Shown: positions 1-7,968, numbered from the stretch's first letter. The stretch is 41,699 nucleotides of DNA from an uncultured Acinetobacter sp. (GCF_947624825.1 NZ_CANQLZ010000022.1:1-41699); one strand, 5' to 3'. Translations and numbers: made by a program. The notes: generated by a model not told the origin, from the letters alone.

Positions 1-1322
1 ATAATGAAGCTGGTAATGCGACATATACAAATTCAGCTATCTCATTAGCTAAATACTTTCGAATTTCAGGAACAAATGATGTAAATGAAATAATGATGAA
101 TAAGGGTGAAAATTTACTTCAGTATGAGGATTTTGGGATTTTCTTAAAACCTAGCTATATTCAAAAATCAGAAAGCAACAATGAGGGCAATGAAGAAAAT
201 ACAGTAACAAGACCTCTTTTTGAGCAAGCGTATGAACCATCTTTCCCAACACTTAATTTTGTTGAAATTGAGCAAACATGGCGCCGCCCGTACTGGATGT
301 CAGAAGATGGTGCTGTGATATATGGTGCGTATGGTGCACAGTTGATTCAAAGTAAAGATGAGTGGACTACAAAAGTTCAGGTCGGCACTGTGTCTTTACC
401 ACAAACCATCTTAGCAATTAGGACATTGGCAGATGGTGAGCTATTAATTTACTGCTCAAGAAATGAAGCTCAAAGTATTAAAGGTAAATTATATAAAACC
501 GTTGGCTATGATCGCAACGATCCGAGTGTTGCGACTTTTAAAGAAGTATTTGAAATACTTTCTACACAAGCTGATATCAATAACACATGGGGACTAAGTG
601 TCTATCAAAATGTTGTAGTGGCAAATGAGTATGGATTGCGTGGCGCTAACGGTGCAAAGCATGTCTATTTATCAACAGATTATGGTGAAACATTTAACTT
701 AATCTTTAACTTGTATACGCAAGAAGTTGCAGGTAGACCACTACTAACTGATTCAGCTCATACGCACACCGCAGCATACGATCCTTACTACAATAGAATT
801 TGGGTTGCCGTTGGTGATAGACCAAATACGGCATCTTATTTCAGTGATGATTTGGGACAAACGTGGACATTTATTCAAGGTTCTGAGGAAGTTCAATACA
901 CAGGAATTCAAGCACTTCCTGATTGTGTAATCTTTGGATCTGATCGAGCTCCAAATGGTGTCTATGTTTATTATCGAAACGGCAAAGATAAGCATCCAAT
1001 CATTCAGCCTTTATTCATCATCAATGATTCAGAAGAATTGACGAATGTTTTTGGGTTGCCGTTCAAAAAAGACTGGCACCCAACCACCCCAACGTACTTT
1101 GTTGCTGATAAAACTGAGGGCACAAACTATAAGCCACAAATTATTGCGACTGTGGATGGCAGAAAAGCGCATTTTATGTATGAACATCCGACATCCGTGC
1201 GGATGTGGGCAGCACTTGGTCCAACAGCGCAAGGTAACATTATTACTGTAATTCAGCCGGAATCAAGTCCAAACGGATTAGTGATTTTAAAAGCAACAGC
1301 ACCGAACTGGATCAAAGTATAA
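1..1322 (+). CDS. Prophage tail-type protein with Asp-box (BNR) propeller, 5' end cut by window
   Basis: The reading frame is open from base 3 to the stop at 1322, so the gene begins before the window; the first internal Met codons are at 93 and 96, but the 30 codons before them read like normal coding sequence. Counting from the Met at 93, two Asp-box motifs (SxDxGxT followed by an aromatic) lie at residues 194-201 (STDYGETF) and 251-258 (SDDLGQTW), which is typical of sialidase/BNR-like beta-propeller blades. No catalytic sialidase set can be recognised. The position just before a holin and endolysin suggests a tail fibre, tip or host-binding protein, or a prophage cargo protein. Seen: Asp-boxes and lysis neighbours. 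Inferred: the phage structural role. The true N-terminus and length are unknown. Confidence 0.7.
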   Translation, partial: NEAGNATYTNSAISLAKYFRISGTNDVNEIMMNKGENLLQYEDFGIFLKPSYIQKSESNNEGNEENTVTRPLFEQAYEPSFPTLNFVEIEQTWRRPYWMSEDGAVIYGAYGAQLIQSKDEWTTKVQVGTVSLPQTILAIRTLADGELLIYCSRNEAQSIKGKLYKTVGYDRNDPSVATFKEVFEILSTQADINNTWGLSVYQNVVVANEYGLRGANGAKHVYLSTDYGETFNLIFNLYTQEVAGRPLLTDSAHTHTAAYDPYYNRIWVAVGDRPNTASYFSDDLGQTWTFIQGSEEVQYTGIQALPDCVIFGSDRAPNGVYVYYRNGKDKHPIIQPLFIINDSEELTNVFGLPFKKDWHPTTPTYFVADKTEGTNYKPQIIATVDGRKAHFMYEHPTSVRMWAALGPTAQGNIITVIQPESSPNGLVILKATAPNWIKV

Positions 1323-1328
1323 ATCACA

Positions 1329-1348
1329 CCCGCCACGGCGGGTTTTTT
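1329..1348 (+). terminator. Rho-independent terminator after tail-type gene
   Basis: A GC-rich hairpin CCCGC / GCGGG with loop CACG is followed by six T. It sits 6 bp after the stop of the preceding prophage gene and 24 bp before the holin start. Confidence 0.8.
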
Positions 1349-1371
1349 ATTACCAAAATATAGGGACTGCT

Positions 1372-1653
1372 ATGCAGGAACATGAAAAAAACTTACTTTT
1401 TATTATTGTAATCGGAGCACTGATTGGCTTTGCAAATTTGCTTGTATCCGATGAAAAGCTAACATGGCGTTTAATTATTGGTCGGACAATTTTAGGCGCA
1501 GCGACTTCTACGATCGCAGGGGCAATCGTATTGCAAATACCAGATGTAAATCCACTGGTACTGATTGCAGCAGCATCAGCACTTGGTATTTTAGGAAGTA
1601 CATTTGTTGAATCTTGGTTGAAACGTCGGGCAACTGGTTGGGGCATGAAATGA
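1372..1653 (+). CDS. Putative phage holin, 93 aa, three membrane segments
   Basis: The product is a small hydrophobic protein with three likely membrane segments, at about residues 8-25, 33-55 and 61-80, a short charged N-terminus (MQEHEK) and a basic C-terminal tail (WLKRRATGWGMK). This is the layout of a class I holin, which forms holes in the inner membrane to release the endolysin. Its stop codon overlaps the endolysin start in an ATGA (1650-1653), the usual holin-endolysin arrangement. Exact holin family not assigned; a LydA-type or other Phage_holin_3 family is plausible. Function is inferred from topology and from the overlap with a lysozyme gene. Confidence 0.75.
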   Translation: MQEHEKNLLFIIVIGALIGFANLLVSDEKLTWRLIIGRTILGAATSTIAGAIVLQIPDVNPLVLIAAASALGILGSTFVESWLKRRATGWGMK

Positions 1654-2207
1654 AGAAACAAATTTTTGATCTTATTCGTGGCGTATTAGGCAAACTTTCT
1701 CAATCACAAGTTGATGTGTTGGATCGTGCATTGAATGAGGTTGGCATTGCTGAAGATTTGCAAAAAACAATCAGCTCAAAAGGTGTCGAATTTATTGCAG
1801 GCTTTGAAAGTTTGCAGCTCAAAGCTTATTTATGCCCGGCAAACGTTTGGACGATCGGGTGGGGAACTACGGTTTACCCACATGGTCAACGAGTTAAAAA
1901 AGGCGATACATGCACAGTTGAACAAGCCAAGGCTTACAAAAATCACGATCTGCAGCGCTTTCAAAAGTGCGTGAGCGATGCTGTGACTGTGCCGATCAAT
2001 CAAAACCAGTTTGATGCACTCGTCTCTCTAACCTACAACATTGGCGAAGCTGCGTTTAAAAGCTCAACATTACTTAAAAAATTGAATGCGGCTGACTACA
2101 ACGGAGTAGCAGATCAATTTTTAGTATGGAATAAATCTAAAGGCAAAGTCTTAAATGGCTTAGTGAATCGTCGTGCAGCTGAGCGTACGTTGTTTTTGAA
2201 GCCTTAA
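1650..2207 (+). CDS. Phage endolysin, GH24 lysozyme (muramidase), 185 aa
   Basis: Cleaves peptidoglycan during phage lysis. I choose the ATG at 1650 because it makes a 4-bp ATGA overlap with the holin; an upstream TTG at 1614 would lie deep inside the holin gene. The catalytic region around residues 51-72 has E53, C62 and T68 with the E-x8-(D/C)-x5-T spacing of GH24 enzymes. The Cys in place of the T4 lysozyme Asp is known from P1 Lyz-like enzymes. The usual GxGHT segment reads GWGTT. The N-terminal 40 residues are amphipathic and have no hydrophobic signal-anchor, so export probably depends on the holin. C-terminal NRRAAERxLF is typical of the family. No spanin gene follows before the terminator. 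Confidence 0.92.
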   Translation: MKKQIFDLIRGVLGKLSQSQVDVLDRALNEVGIAEDLQKTISSKGVEFIAGFESLQLKAYLCPANVWTIGWGTTVYPHGQRVKKGDTCTVEQAKAYKNHDLQRFQKCVSDAVTVPINQNQFDALVSLTYNIGEAAFKSSTLLKKLNAADYNGVADQFLVWNKSKGKVLNGLVNRRAAERTLFLKP

Positions 2208-2212
2208 AACAA

Positions 2213-2236
2213 AAAAGCCCTCAAATGAGGGCTTTT
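2213..2236 (+). terminator. Terminator after endolysin; last recognisable prophage feature
   Basis: Near-perfect inverted repeat with stem GCCCTCA / TGAGGGC flanked by A-run and T-run, 6 bp after the endolysin stop. No phage-like sequence can be recognised downstream, so the prophage right end probably lies between here and about 2420. Confidence 0.8.
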
Positions 2237-2419
2237 AATTAAGGGCTATTTTGGCCTTTTCTGAATAAAATCATTCAGATCTTAAAAACATTGAATAAGA
2301 TGGCATAATTGCTAAAATATACTTCGTTTTTTACTGCTGTTTTGTGTTTATTTTGCATCAATTTTGCAACCATTAAAATAAACATAATAAAAACAGCATC
2401 TTACTTACAGGTTATCTCA

Positions 2420-2911
2420 ATGCTTTCTATTTATTTAACAGATGTTCGAAAACAGGTGCAATTTAAGGATTATCCGGGTGAACATCCTGTTAAATTTATT
2501 CTTAATTTTAAAAAAATATTTCCAAGCGTCATGGAATTAATTTTACCTGTATTACCAGAGAGTGAAGACTTAGAAGAAATGACTTGGGAATCCACCACCA
2601 AAGATTTTGAAATCTTTAAGTTATTACTGACAGGGTGGGGTGTGGTTGAATTACGTTTGAGTGCCATTGCACAGTTTAAAAATAAAAACTTTGCTGACCA
2701 ATTGGTGAAAAACGCGCAACAACAACGTAAACAATGGTCACACAAAAACCAAAAGCTTTCGAATATGCAACTTGATTATTTATTACTACATCATATGCAT
2801 ACTTTAATTGATGCAGAGTTGGTTGAGTTGGGTGAAAAATTCTATTTACCTACTTTACGTGATCTTTGGAAAGGTTATGTGCCACAACCGGTACTGAATG
2901 CGCAAATTTAA
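2420..2911 (+). CDS. Conserved hypothetical protein, 163 aa
   Basis: I do not recognise a family. The ATG at 2420 is preferred over a TTG at 2309 because it has an AGG 8 bases upstream and because the 37 residues added by the TTG are low-complexity hydrophobic. The product is soluble, mixed alpha/beta by composition, with a Lys/Gln-rich stretch around residues 120-145 and a Trp/Pro-containing tail. It is the first chromosomal-looking gene after the prophage lysis genes and is closed by its own terminator, so it is monocistronic. It could also be a prophage-edge cargo gene; codon use does not look different from its right-hand neighbours. Confidence 0.7.
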   Translation: MLSIYLTDVRKQVQFKDYPGEHPVKFILNFKKIFPSVMELILPVLPESEDLEEMTWESTTKDFEIFKLLLTGWGVVELRLSAIAQFKNKNFADQLVKNAQQQRKQWSHKNQKLSNMQLDYLLLHHMHTLIDAELVELGEKFYLPTLRDLWKGYVPQPVLNAQI

Positions 2912-2920
2912 ATCAAGTAA

Positions 2921-2946
2921 AATCCTCCCAAGCGGAGGATTTTTTT
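2921..2946 (+). terminator. Rho-independent terminator
   Basis: Stem AATCCTCC / GGAGGATT with loop CAAGC, then T6, located 9 bp after the stop of the preceding hypothetical gene. Confidence 0.85.
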
Positions 2947-3063
2947 AGCATGAAATTGCATTATTTTTCACTTAAAATCACAAAACTTCAATTGTTGAAC
3001 TTAATGATCTTGTTACAATTGTGACTTAAAATACTTTCTGCCCATCCATGTGAGGAAATTTAG

Positions 3064-3669
3064 ATGTCAAATCAGTTTTTACAACTTATTGAAAAACGAC
3101 GTAGTATTTATGCCATTGGTAAAAATGTTGAGCAAACGCCTACTTACTTAACTGATTTGATTCAAAATACCATTAAACAAAGCCCATCATCATTTAACTC
3201 ACAATCTTCACGTGCAGTGATTTTATTTAATGCAGAACATGAAAAATTTTGGGATTTGGTGAAAGAGCAGTTAAAAGCTTATGCCAAAGATGCTGAAAGT
3301 GCCGCAAAAACTGATGCCAAAATAGATAGTTTTGCAGCAGGTCTTGGTACGGTTTTATTTTTTGAAGATCAAGAGGTGGTGACAGGTTTACAAACCAATT
3401 TCCCATCGTATGCAGACAATTTTCCTGTTTGGGCAGAACATTCTACTGCAATTGCGCAGTTTGCTACATGGACGGCTCTATCCATTGAAGGCCTAGGTGC
3501 ATCTTTACAGCACTATAATCCGATTGTAGATCAACAAGTTCATGCACAGTGGAATATACCTGTAACATGGAAACTGCGTGCCCAATTGGTGTTTGGTTCA
3601 GTTGAAGGCGAGCCAAACGACAAAACCTATATGGATGACGCTGAACGTTTTAAAGTCTTTGGTGCTTAA
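3064..3669 (+). CDS. Nitroreductase family protein, Frm2/Hbn1-like, 201 aa
   Basis: Predicted FMN-dependent oxidoreductase of the nitroreductase superfamily. The N-terminal ExRRSIYxIGKN motif (residues 10-20) and PSSFNSQSSR (about 41-50) match the short Frm2/Hbn1/CinD-like branch, where the RRSxY arginines bind FMN phosphate and the SSFNxQ(S/P) segment sits by the flavin. The C-terminal part (GxGASLQHYNP, then WxLRAQLVFG) also fits that branch, whose members are about 200 aa. The physiological substrate is unknown; relatives act on quinones, nitroaromatics or are linked to lipid or metal stress. The start is supported by GAGGAAA 4-10 bases upstream. It is monocistronic, bounded by terminators. 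Confidence 0.88.
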   Translation: MSNQFLQLIEKRRSIYAIGKNVEQTPTYLTDLIQNTIKQSPSSFNSQSSRAVILFNAEHEKFWDLVKEQLKAYAKDAESAAKTDAKIDSFAAGLGTVLFFEDQEVVTGLQTNFPSYADNFPVWAEHSTAIAQFATWTALSIEGLGASLQHYNPIVDQQVHAQWNIPVTWKLRAQLVFGSVEGEPNDKTYMDDAERFKVFGA

Positions 3670-3673
3670 AATC

Positions 3674-3702
3674 AAAAGCCTCGCAATCGCGAGGCTTTTT
3701 TT
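3674..3702 (+). terminator. Rho-independent terminator
   Basis: Stem GCCTCGC / GCGAGGC, loop AATC, T7 tail, directly after the nitroreductase gene. Confidence 0.88.
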
Positions 3703-3933
3703 ATAGGCTAAAAAGCCACACCAATTTGGTTAAAATATAACAAGCCTCATTCTTTTACAAATAAAATCAGATTAAAAATAACACAAGCAACTAATCTTCA
3801 TATTGGTGAATAAAAAAGCAAAAAATGCTTTTAAAATATGTTTTTATAATCTATATTGGGTTTATGTAAACTTTTGTGTATTTCATATCAAAGGTTTAGC
3901 AATCTTCTTATCCGTTTGTGGTGGGATGCAGAA

Positions 3934-4350
3934 ATGCTAAGACGTGGTGGTTTACTGCTGGTGTTTGCCGCAGTGTTATTACAGTTAGCGGTACACTTAC
4001 AGCCGTTATTGCCAGAGCAGTATCACATTGCTCCGGCTTGCCATGCTTTGACACATCGTCTTCTTACTCCAATCGACACGCATGATCATGCTGATCAATC
4101 TGATGAGTTTGATTTTAAGCGACTTCTCGTTTATCACCATGAACATGTTCATGATTTGAATAATCATCATTGCCAATATTGTACCGTGCATGCAGATACT
4201 GTATTGCCTTTAAATTTAAATGTTGATCAAGTTATTGATCGGATTCAAGTTCGTTATTTGGCATTTATTCAAAATCATAAGCAGATCTATTTTGCTCTGC
4301 AACGCCTCTTTCTCATGCCACAAGGTCGTGCGCCCCCAATTGCTCTGTAA
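3934..4350 (+). CDS. Membrane-anchored His/Cys-rich protein (DUF2946-like), upstream of cydAB
   Basis: The ATG at 3934 (MLRRGGLLL) gives a 138-aa protein; an upstream in-frame TTG at 3856 would add 26 residues without support. Residues about 5-27 are hydrophobic (signal peptide or anchor). The following periplasm-facing part is His-rich (HDHADQ, HHEHVHD, HH) and carries a CxxC (HCQYC) near residue 84, ending in a PQGRAPP-type tail. Layout and tail recall DUF2946 proteins, often found beside copper or metal uptake genes; this assignment is tentative. The gene lies 119 bp before cydA on the same strand with no terminator between, so it may be cotranscribed with the oxidase genes. Metal or heme handling for the oxidase is an inference only. 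Confidence 0.6.
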   Translation: MLRRGGLLLVFAAVLLQLAVHLQPLLPEQYHIAPACHALTHRLLTPIDTHDHADQSDEFDFKRLLVYHHEHVHDLNNHHCQYCTVHADTVLPLNLNVDQVIDRIQVRYLAFIQNHKQIYFALQRLFLMPQGRAPPIAL

Positions 4351-4389
4351 CTTGAATTCTTTTTTTTAAGTTTTTATTGAGTAATTTAC

Positions 4390-4473
4390 ATGTCATTTTT
4401 TCAATTTTCCTACATGTTGTGGGATGGGCAACGTATTGCCAAAAATCAGCCGATATTTGAGGTGGTAGCATGA
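4390..4473 (+). CDS. Possible 27-aa leader ORF coupled to cydA
   Basis: A 28-codon frame (starting MSFFQFSYMLWDGQRI) runs from ATG 4390 to a TGA that overlaps the cydA start codon as ATGA (4470-4473), the geometry of translational coupling. The peptide is not a membrane helix. The Shine-Dalgarno is weak (GAG about 9 bases upstream). No homologue is known to me. It may be a real coupled leader or a chance frame in the space before cydA. Confidence 0.3.
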   Translation: MSFFQFSYMLWDGQRIAKNQPIFEVVA

Positions 4474-5891
4474 ATTTAGGTCTAACTGCTTTAGAATTGG
4501 CGCGTATTCAGTTTGCATTTACTGTCTCGTTCCATATTATTTTTCCAGCGATTTCGATTGGCTTAGCCAGTTTCTTGGCGGTATTAGAATACCGTTGGCT
4601 CAAAACCAAAGATCCGGTCTATCAAGATTTATTTAAATTTTGGGTCAAAATCTTTGCTGTGGCTTTTGGGATGGGGGTGGTGTCAGGTGTGGTCATGAGT
4701 TACCAATTTGGCACCAATTGGAGTGAATTTTCCCGTGTGGCAGGTAGTGTCACTGGACCTTTACTCACCTATGAAGTGTTAAGTGCTTTCTTCTTAGAAG
4801 CTGGCTTTTTGGGCATTATGTTGTTTGGTTGGGGACGGGTTGGACCGCGTGCGCATTTTTTTGCCACACTGATGGTCGCTATTGGTACCTGTATTTCCAT
4901 GTTTTGGATTTTATCATCCAATAGTTGGATGCAAACACCACAAGGCTTTAGTATTCAAAATGGTCTGATTGTGCCTGAAGATTGGTTTGCGATTGTGTTT
5001 AATCCATCGTTTCCGTATCGTTTGTTACATATGGCAGCCGCTGCCTTTTTAGTGTCCGCATTATTGGTTGCAGCAACTGCTGCTTGGCATTTATTAAAGG
5101 GTCGCCGTGACCGTTTAGTCAAAACCTCTTTTTCGATGGCACTTTGGTTAATTTTAATACTTGCGCCGCTGCAAGCAGTGATTGGTGACTTCCATGGTTT
5201 AAATACCCTGAAATATCAACCTGCCAAATTAGCAGCCATTGAGGGACATTGGGACACCAACCATGATCATGGTATGCCACTGTATTTATTTGGTATGCCG
5301 GATATGCAAGCCGAAGAAACCAAATATGCCATTGGTATTCCAAACTTGGGTAGCTTGATTATGACCCACACCCTAGATGGTAAAGTGACAGGCTTAAAAG
5401 AGTTTGCACCTGAAGATCGTCCAAATTCACCTGTGGTGTTTTGGAGTTTCCGTATTATGGTGGGCTTAGGTGTCTTGATGATTCTATTGGCACTTTGGGG
5501 TCTATGGTCACGCCGTAAAGAAGCTTTATATGACAATAAAAATTTACAACGCTTTGCTTTAATTATGGGTCCATCGGGTTTTATTGCCGTGCTTGCCGGT
5601 TGGTTTACCACAGAAGTGGGCCGTCAGCCTTGGGTAATTTATGGGGTTATGCGAACCAAAGATGCTCTATCTGCGGTATCTGCTGAGCAAGTCGGCTTTA
5701 CCTTAATCTTATTTGTACTGGTGTACTGTGTGGTGTTTGGAATTGGCATTTACTATATGTTGCGTCTGCTGCATAAAGGGCCTGAATTTATCCATTCACA
5801 ACCGGCCAACGAACAAGACATTATCTTGGCATCTAAACGTCCACTGAGCAGCATCAAAGAAGGTTTAGCCGATGAGGAGCACAAACAATGA
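4470..5891 (+). CDS. cydA: Cytochrome bd-type (cyanide-insensitive) ubiquinol oxidase subunit I
   Basis: Large subunit of a bd-type terminal oxidase in the inner membrane; oxidises ubiquinol and reduces O2. The expected ligands are visible: H22 (SFHIIFP), H187 (YRLLHM) and M330 (FWSFRIMVG), plus acidic residues E102 and E110 of the proton/oxygen site and the GRQPW motif in the C-terminal half. At 473 aa it lacks the long Q-loop insertion of E. coli CydA; the short loop after KYQPAKLAAIEGHW is typical of the CIO (CioA) branch. A GAGGTGG ribosome site lies 5-11 bases before the ATG. cydB overlaps its stop by 4 bp. Oxidases of this branch are usually induced at low oxygen or under cyanide or nitrosative stress; no operator was identified here. 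Confidence 0.97.
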   Translation: MNLGLTALELARIQFAFTVSFHIIFPAISIGLASFLAVLEYRWLKTKDPVYQDLFKFWVKIFAVAFGMGVVSGVVMSYQFGTNWSEFSRVAGSVTGPLLTYEVLSAFFLEAGFLGIMLFGWGRVGPRAHFFATLMVAIGTCISMFWILSSNSWMQTPQGFSIQNGLIVPEDWFAIVFNPSFPYRLLHMAAAAFLVSALLVAATAAWHLLKGRRDRLVKTSFSMALWLILILAPLQAVIGDFHGLNTLKYQPAKLAAIEGHWDTNHDHGMPLYLFGMPDMQAEETKYAIGIPNLGSLIMTHTLDGKVTGLKEFAPEDRPNSPVVFWSFRIMVGLGVLMILLALWGLWSRRKEALYDNKNLQRFALIMGPSGFIAVLAGWFTTEVGRQPWVIYGVMRTKDALSAVSAEQVGFTLILFVLVYCVVFGIGIYYMLRLLHKGPEFIHSQPANEQDIILASKRPLSSIKEGLADEEHKQ

Positions 5892-6895
5892 TTGATTTAT
5901 CTTTGATTTGGGTGGTCATCATCGCCATAGGTGTCTTTATTTATGTAATGCTAGATGGTTTTGATTTAGGGATTGGGATTTTATTTCCATTTATCAAAGA
6001 CAAACAAGAACGCGATGTCATGATGAATACCGTTGCACCAGTTTGGGATGGCAATGAAACATGGATGGTGCTAGGTGGTGCTGCCTTGTTTGCTGCTTTT
6101 CCTGTGGTATATGCCACAGTACTATCGGCTTTATATTTACCTATTACTTTCATGGTGATTGCACTCATTTTTCGTGGGGTGGCTTTTGAATTTCGTTTTA
6201 AATCACAGCGTTCACAACATTGGTGGGATCGTGCCTTTATTGGGGGGTCTGTTTTTGCAAGTTTCTGTCAAGGGGTGATTTTAGGGGCATATATTCAAGG
6301 TATTCCAACCAATGCTTTAGGGATATATACCGGAGATGGTTGGGATTGGTTAACGCCGTTTTCTTTATTTACGGGTGTCGGCGTGGTGGTATTGTATGCC
6401 GCATTGGGCTGTGGTTGGTTAATTTTTAAAACTGTAGAACGTTTGCAAAAAGACATGTACCACTTGATGCCAAAATTACTCATAGCGTTGTTTGTGATTT
6501 TTGCAGCGGTCAGTATTTATACCCCAATGGCGCATCCCGATATTGCTGCACGTTGGTTTAATCCTGATTTAGTGATGTATTTAAGTCCTGTGCCATTATT
6601 GGTGGTGTTATTTACCTTTTTGGCGATTCGTGCTTGTCGTCAGGGTTATGAGTTACGTCCATTTATGTATACGCTGGCGCTGATGTTTTTAGCATATACA
6701 GGCTTTATGATTAGTCTATGGCCTTATATCATTCCGCCGTCGCTTACTATTTGGCAGGCGGCAGCACCTGAGAGTAGTCAGTTGTTTGCCTTAATTGGTG
6801 CTTTAGTTCTAATTCCAATTATCTTAATGTATACCATTGCATCGTATTGGGTATTTCGTGACAAAGTACGTATAGGCGATGACGGTTATCACTAG
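5888..6895 (+). CDS. cydB: Cytochrome bd-type ubiquinol oxidase subunit II
   Basis: Partner of CydA; 335 aa with about eight or nine membrane segments. The N-terminal DGFDLGIGILFPF (residues 23-35) and VWDGNETWMVLGGAALFAAFP are signature stretches of CydB/CioB. It starts inside the cydA stop (ATGA overlap at 5888-5891), which implies coupled translation and a 1:1 complex. A third, very short gene follows after 9 bp. Length is close to the 335-380 aa of the family. Confidence 0.97.
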   Translation: MIDLSLIWVVIIAIGVFIYVMLDGFDLGIGILFPFIKDKQERDVMMNTVAPVWDGNETWMVLGGAALFAAFPVVYATVLSALYLPITFMVIALIFRGVAFEFRFKSQRSQHWWDRAFIGGSVFASFCQGVILGAYIQGIPTNALGIYTGDGWDWLTPFSLFTGVGVVVLYAALGCGWLIFKTVERLQKDMYHLMPKLLIALFVIFAAVSIYTPMAHPDIAARWFNPDLVMYLSPVPLLVVLFTFLAIRACRQGYELRPFMYTLALMFLAYTGFMISLWPYIIPPSLTIWQAAAPESSQLFALIGALVLIPIILMYTIASYWVFRDKVRIGDDGYH

Positions 6896-6904
6896 GAGTC
6901 AACC

Positions 6905-7012
6905 ATGAAACTATCGCAAACACAGTGGTTTATTGTGCTGTGGCTGACAGGTTTTATCGCATTGGCCTTGATTGCAGGAGCATTTAGGATGTTGGTGCAA
7001 TTGGCTTATTAA
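6905..7012 (+). CDS. cydP: Small bd-oxidase accessory subunit, CydP-type (DUF2474), 35 aa
   Basis: A 35-codon gene begins MKLSQTQWFIVLWLTGFIAL and consists of one membrane helix (about residues 8-29) followed by a short FRMLVQ tail. AGGAG lies 6 bp before the ATG and overlaps the cydB stop. A strong terminator follows 15 bp after its stop. Position, single helix, aromatic W-x7-W start and AFRxL end match DUF2474/CydP, the small protein found after CIO-type cydAB. By analogy with CydX it would stabilise the oxidase, but I infer this from context. The gene is easily missed because of its size. Confidence 0.8.
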   Translation: MKLSQTQWFIVLWLTGFIALALIAGAFRMLVQLAY

Positions 7013-7026
7013 GTGAAATGTATTCT

Positions 7027-7054
7027 AAAATGGCTCGTTAAACGAGCCATTTTT
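7027..7054 (+). terminator. Terminator of the cydABP operon
   Basis: Stem TGGCTCG / CGAGCCA with loop TTAAA, extended by A/T pairs, then T5. It closes the operon 15 bp after the 35-codon gene. Confidence 0.88.
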
Positions 7055-7127
7055 ATGATAAAAAGTACAGAAAAGCAGCAGATTTTTTGCTAAAATACTG
7101 CGCTTTATTGGCGATCAGTTGAGTGCT

Positions 7128-7931
7128 ATGTCCTTAGAATTGCAAAACCTCTTTCATGCCTTCGCGCTGAGTGAACAACAGCTTAAACATATTTTGCTGT
7201 ATTTGGACTGTAAAGATGTAGAGACATTGCAACGAGGTTTAAACCAAGCTGCTGAAAAGCGTGCCTTACAACCTGTAACCCAATTGTATGTGCTGCAACA
7301 AAGTGAACAAACCCCATCGATTAGCTATGCTATTGCGCCACTATTATGCAGTGTGTTAGATCACAGCACACATTATGTTGCACAAGCTGAAGCTTGGTTA
7401 ACTGACTTTTATCAACATTATTTCCGTATTGACGCTTTAGCCTCAGCCAAAGCACAATCGTTAAACAATATGCAGCTTTGTTTGGCTTTAAGTGAAACTC
7501 AACTCAGCCCAACTGAGTTTTATGTGGCCAGTCTGTTACAAGCCTTACTTGATCCAAATGCCAAAACCATTGTGACTTTAGGTCAGCAACAATTAATTGC
7601 CGAACTTAAACAACAGTTCATGGCGTACTACGCTGTAGAAATTTTTGAGATCTGCTCAAGCTTTAGTGCTATTGAATTAACCGACATACAAACCAAGAAG
7701 CTATTTTGGAAACGTAAAGATGAAGCTTTGGCACAGGTCAGTCAACAAATTGCCTATGACAACTCGCCTTTAATTGCCAAATTATGCGATTTATCGCGTA
7801 CAGATGCCGAGCGCTTTATTGATGATTTGATGTATGGCGAACATGTGTTTGAAAAAGTTTCGGTATTAGGTGAATTTAGTGACACGGTGTATAAGCATCA
7901 ACAAGAAATGCTACACAAAATGAGTGCCTAA
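7128..7931 (+). CDS. Conserved hypothetical protein, 267 aa, mostly helical
   Basis: No family recognised. The ATG at 7128 (MSLELQNLF) is preferred to an in-frame TTG three codons earlier. The product is soluble, without signal peptide or membrane helix, rich in Leu, Gln and Ala with a heptad-like pattern, suggesting an all-alpha fold. A helical part (1-160) is followed by a segment with FWKRKDEAL and a C-terminal part with SRTDAERFIDDLMYGE. It is monocistronic, between the cydABP terminator and its own. Gene-like codon use and bounded terminators support it as real. Confidence 0.72.
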   Translation: MSLELQNLFHAFALSEQQLKHILLYLDCKDVETLQRGLNQAAEKRALQPVTQLYVLQQSEQTPSISYAIAPLLCSVLDHSTHYVAQAEAWLTDFYQHYFRIDALASAKAQSLNNMQLCLALSETQLSPTEFYVASLLQALLDPNAKTIVTLGQQQLIAELKQQFMAYYAVEIFEICSSFSAIELTDIQTKKLFWKRKDEALAQVSQQIAYDNSPLIAKLCDLSRTDAERFIDDLMYGEHVFEKVSVLGEFSDTVYKHQQEMLHKMSA

Positions 7932-7947
7932 ACTCAAATCAGTAGTG

Positions 7948-7968
7948 AGCAGCTTCGGCTGCTTTTTT
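7948..7968 (+). terminator. Terminator with TTCG tetraloop
   Basis: Stem AGCAGC / GCTGCT closed by a TTCG tetraloop and followed by T6, 17 bp after the stop of the preceding gene. Confidence 0.88.

Noticed and set aside
1614..1649. Upstream TTG start for the endolysin
   Set aside because: It lies inside the holin gene and would add residues without family similarity; the ATGA overlap at 1650 is the normal arrangement.
2309..2419. TTG-initiated N-terminal extension of the 163-aa hypothetical protein
   Set aside because: The added residues are low-complexity and no ribosome site precedes the TTG, while ATG 2420 has one.
3816..3834. AAAAGC / GCTTTT inverted repeat upstream of the His/Cys-rich gene
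   Set aside because: The stem is only five or six A/T-rich pairs and has no relation to a gene end.
3856..3933. TTG-initiated extension of the His/Cys-rich protein
   Set aside because: It adds 26 residues before the signal-like helix; ATG 3934 puts the helix at the N-terminus as expected.
5119..5343. Opposite-strand open frames inside cydA, sstT, sulP, accC and other long genes
   Set aside because: They mirror the codon pattern of the real genes on the other strand and have no start signals or motifs of their own.
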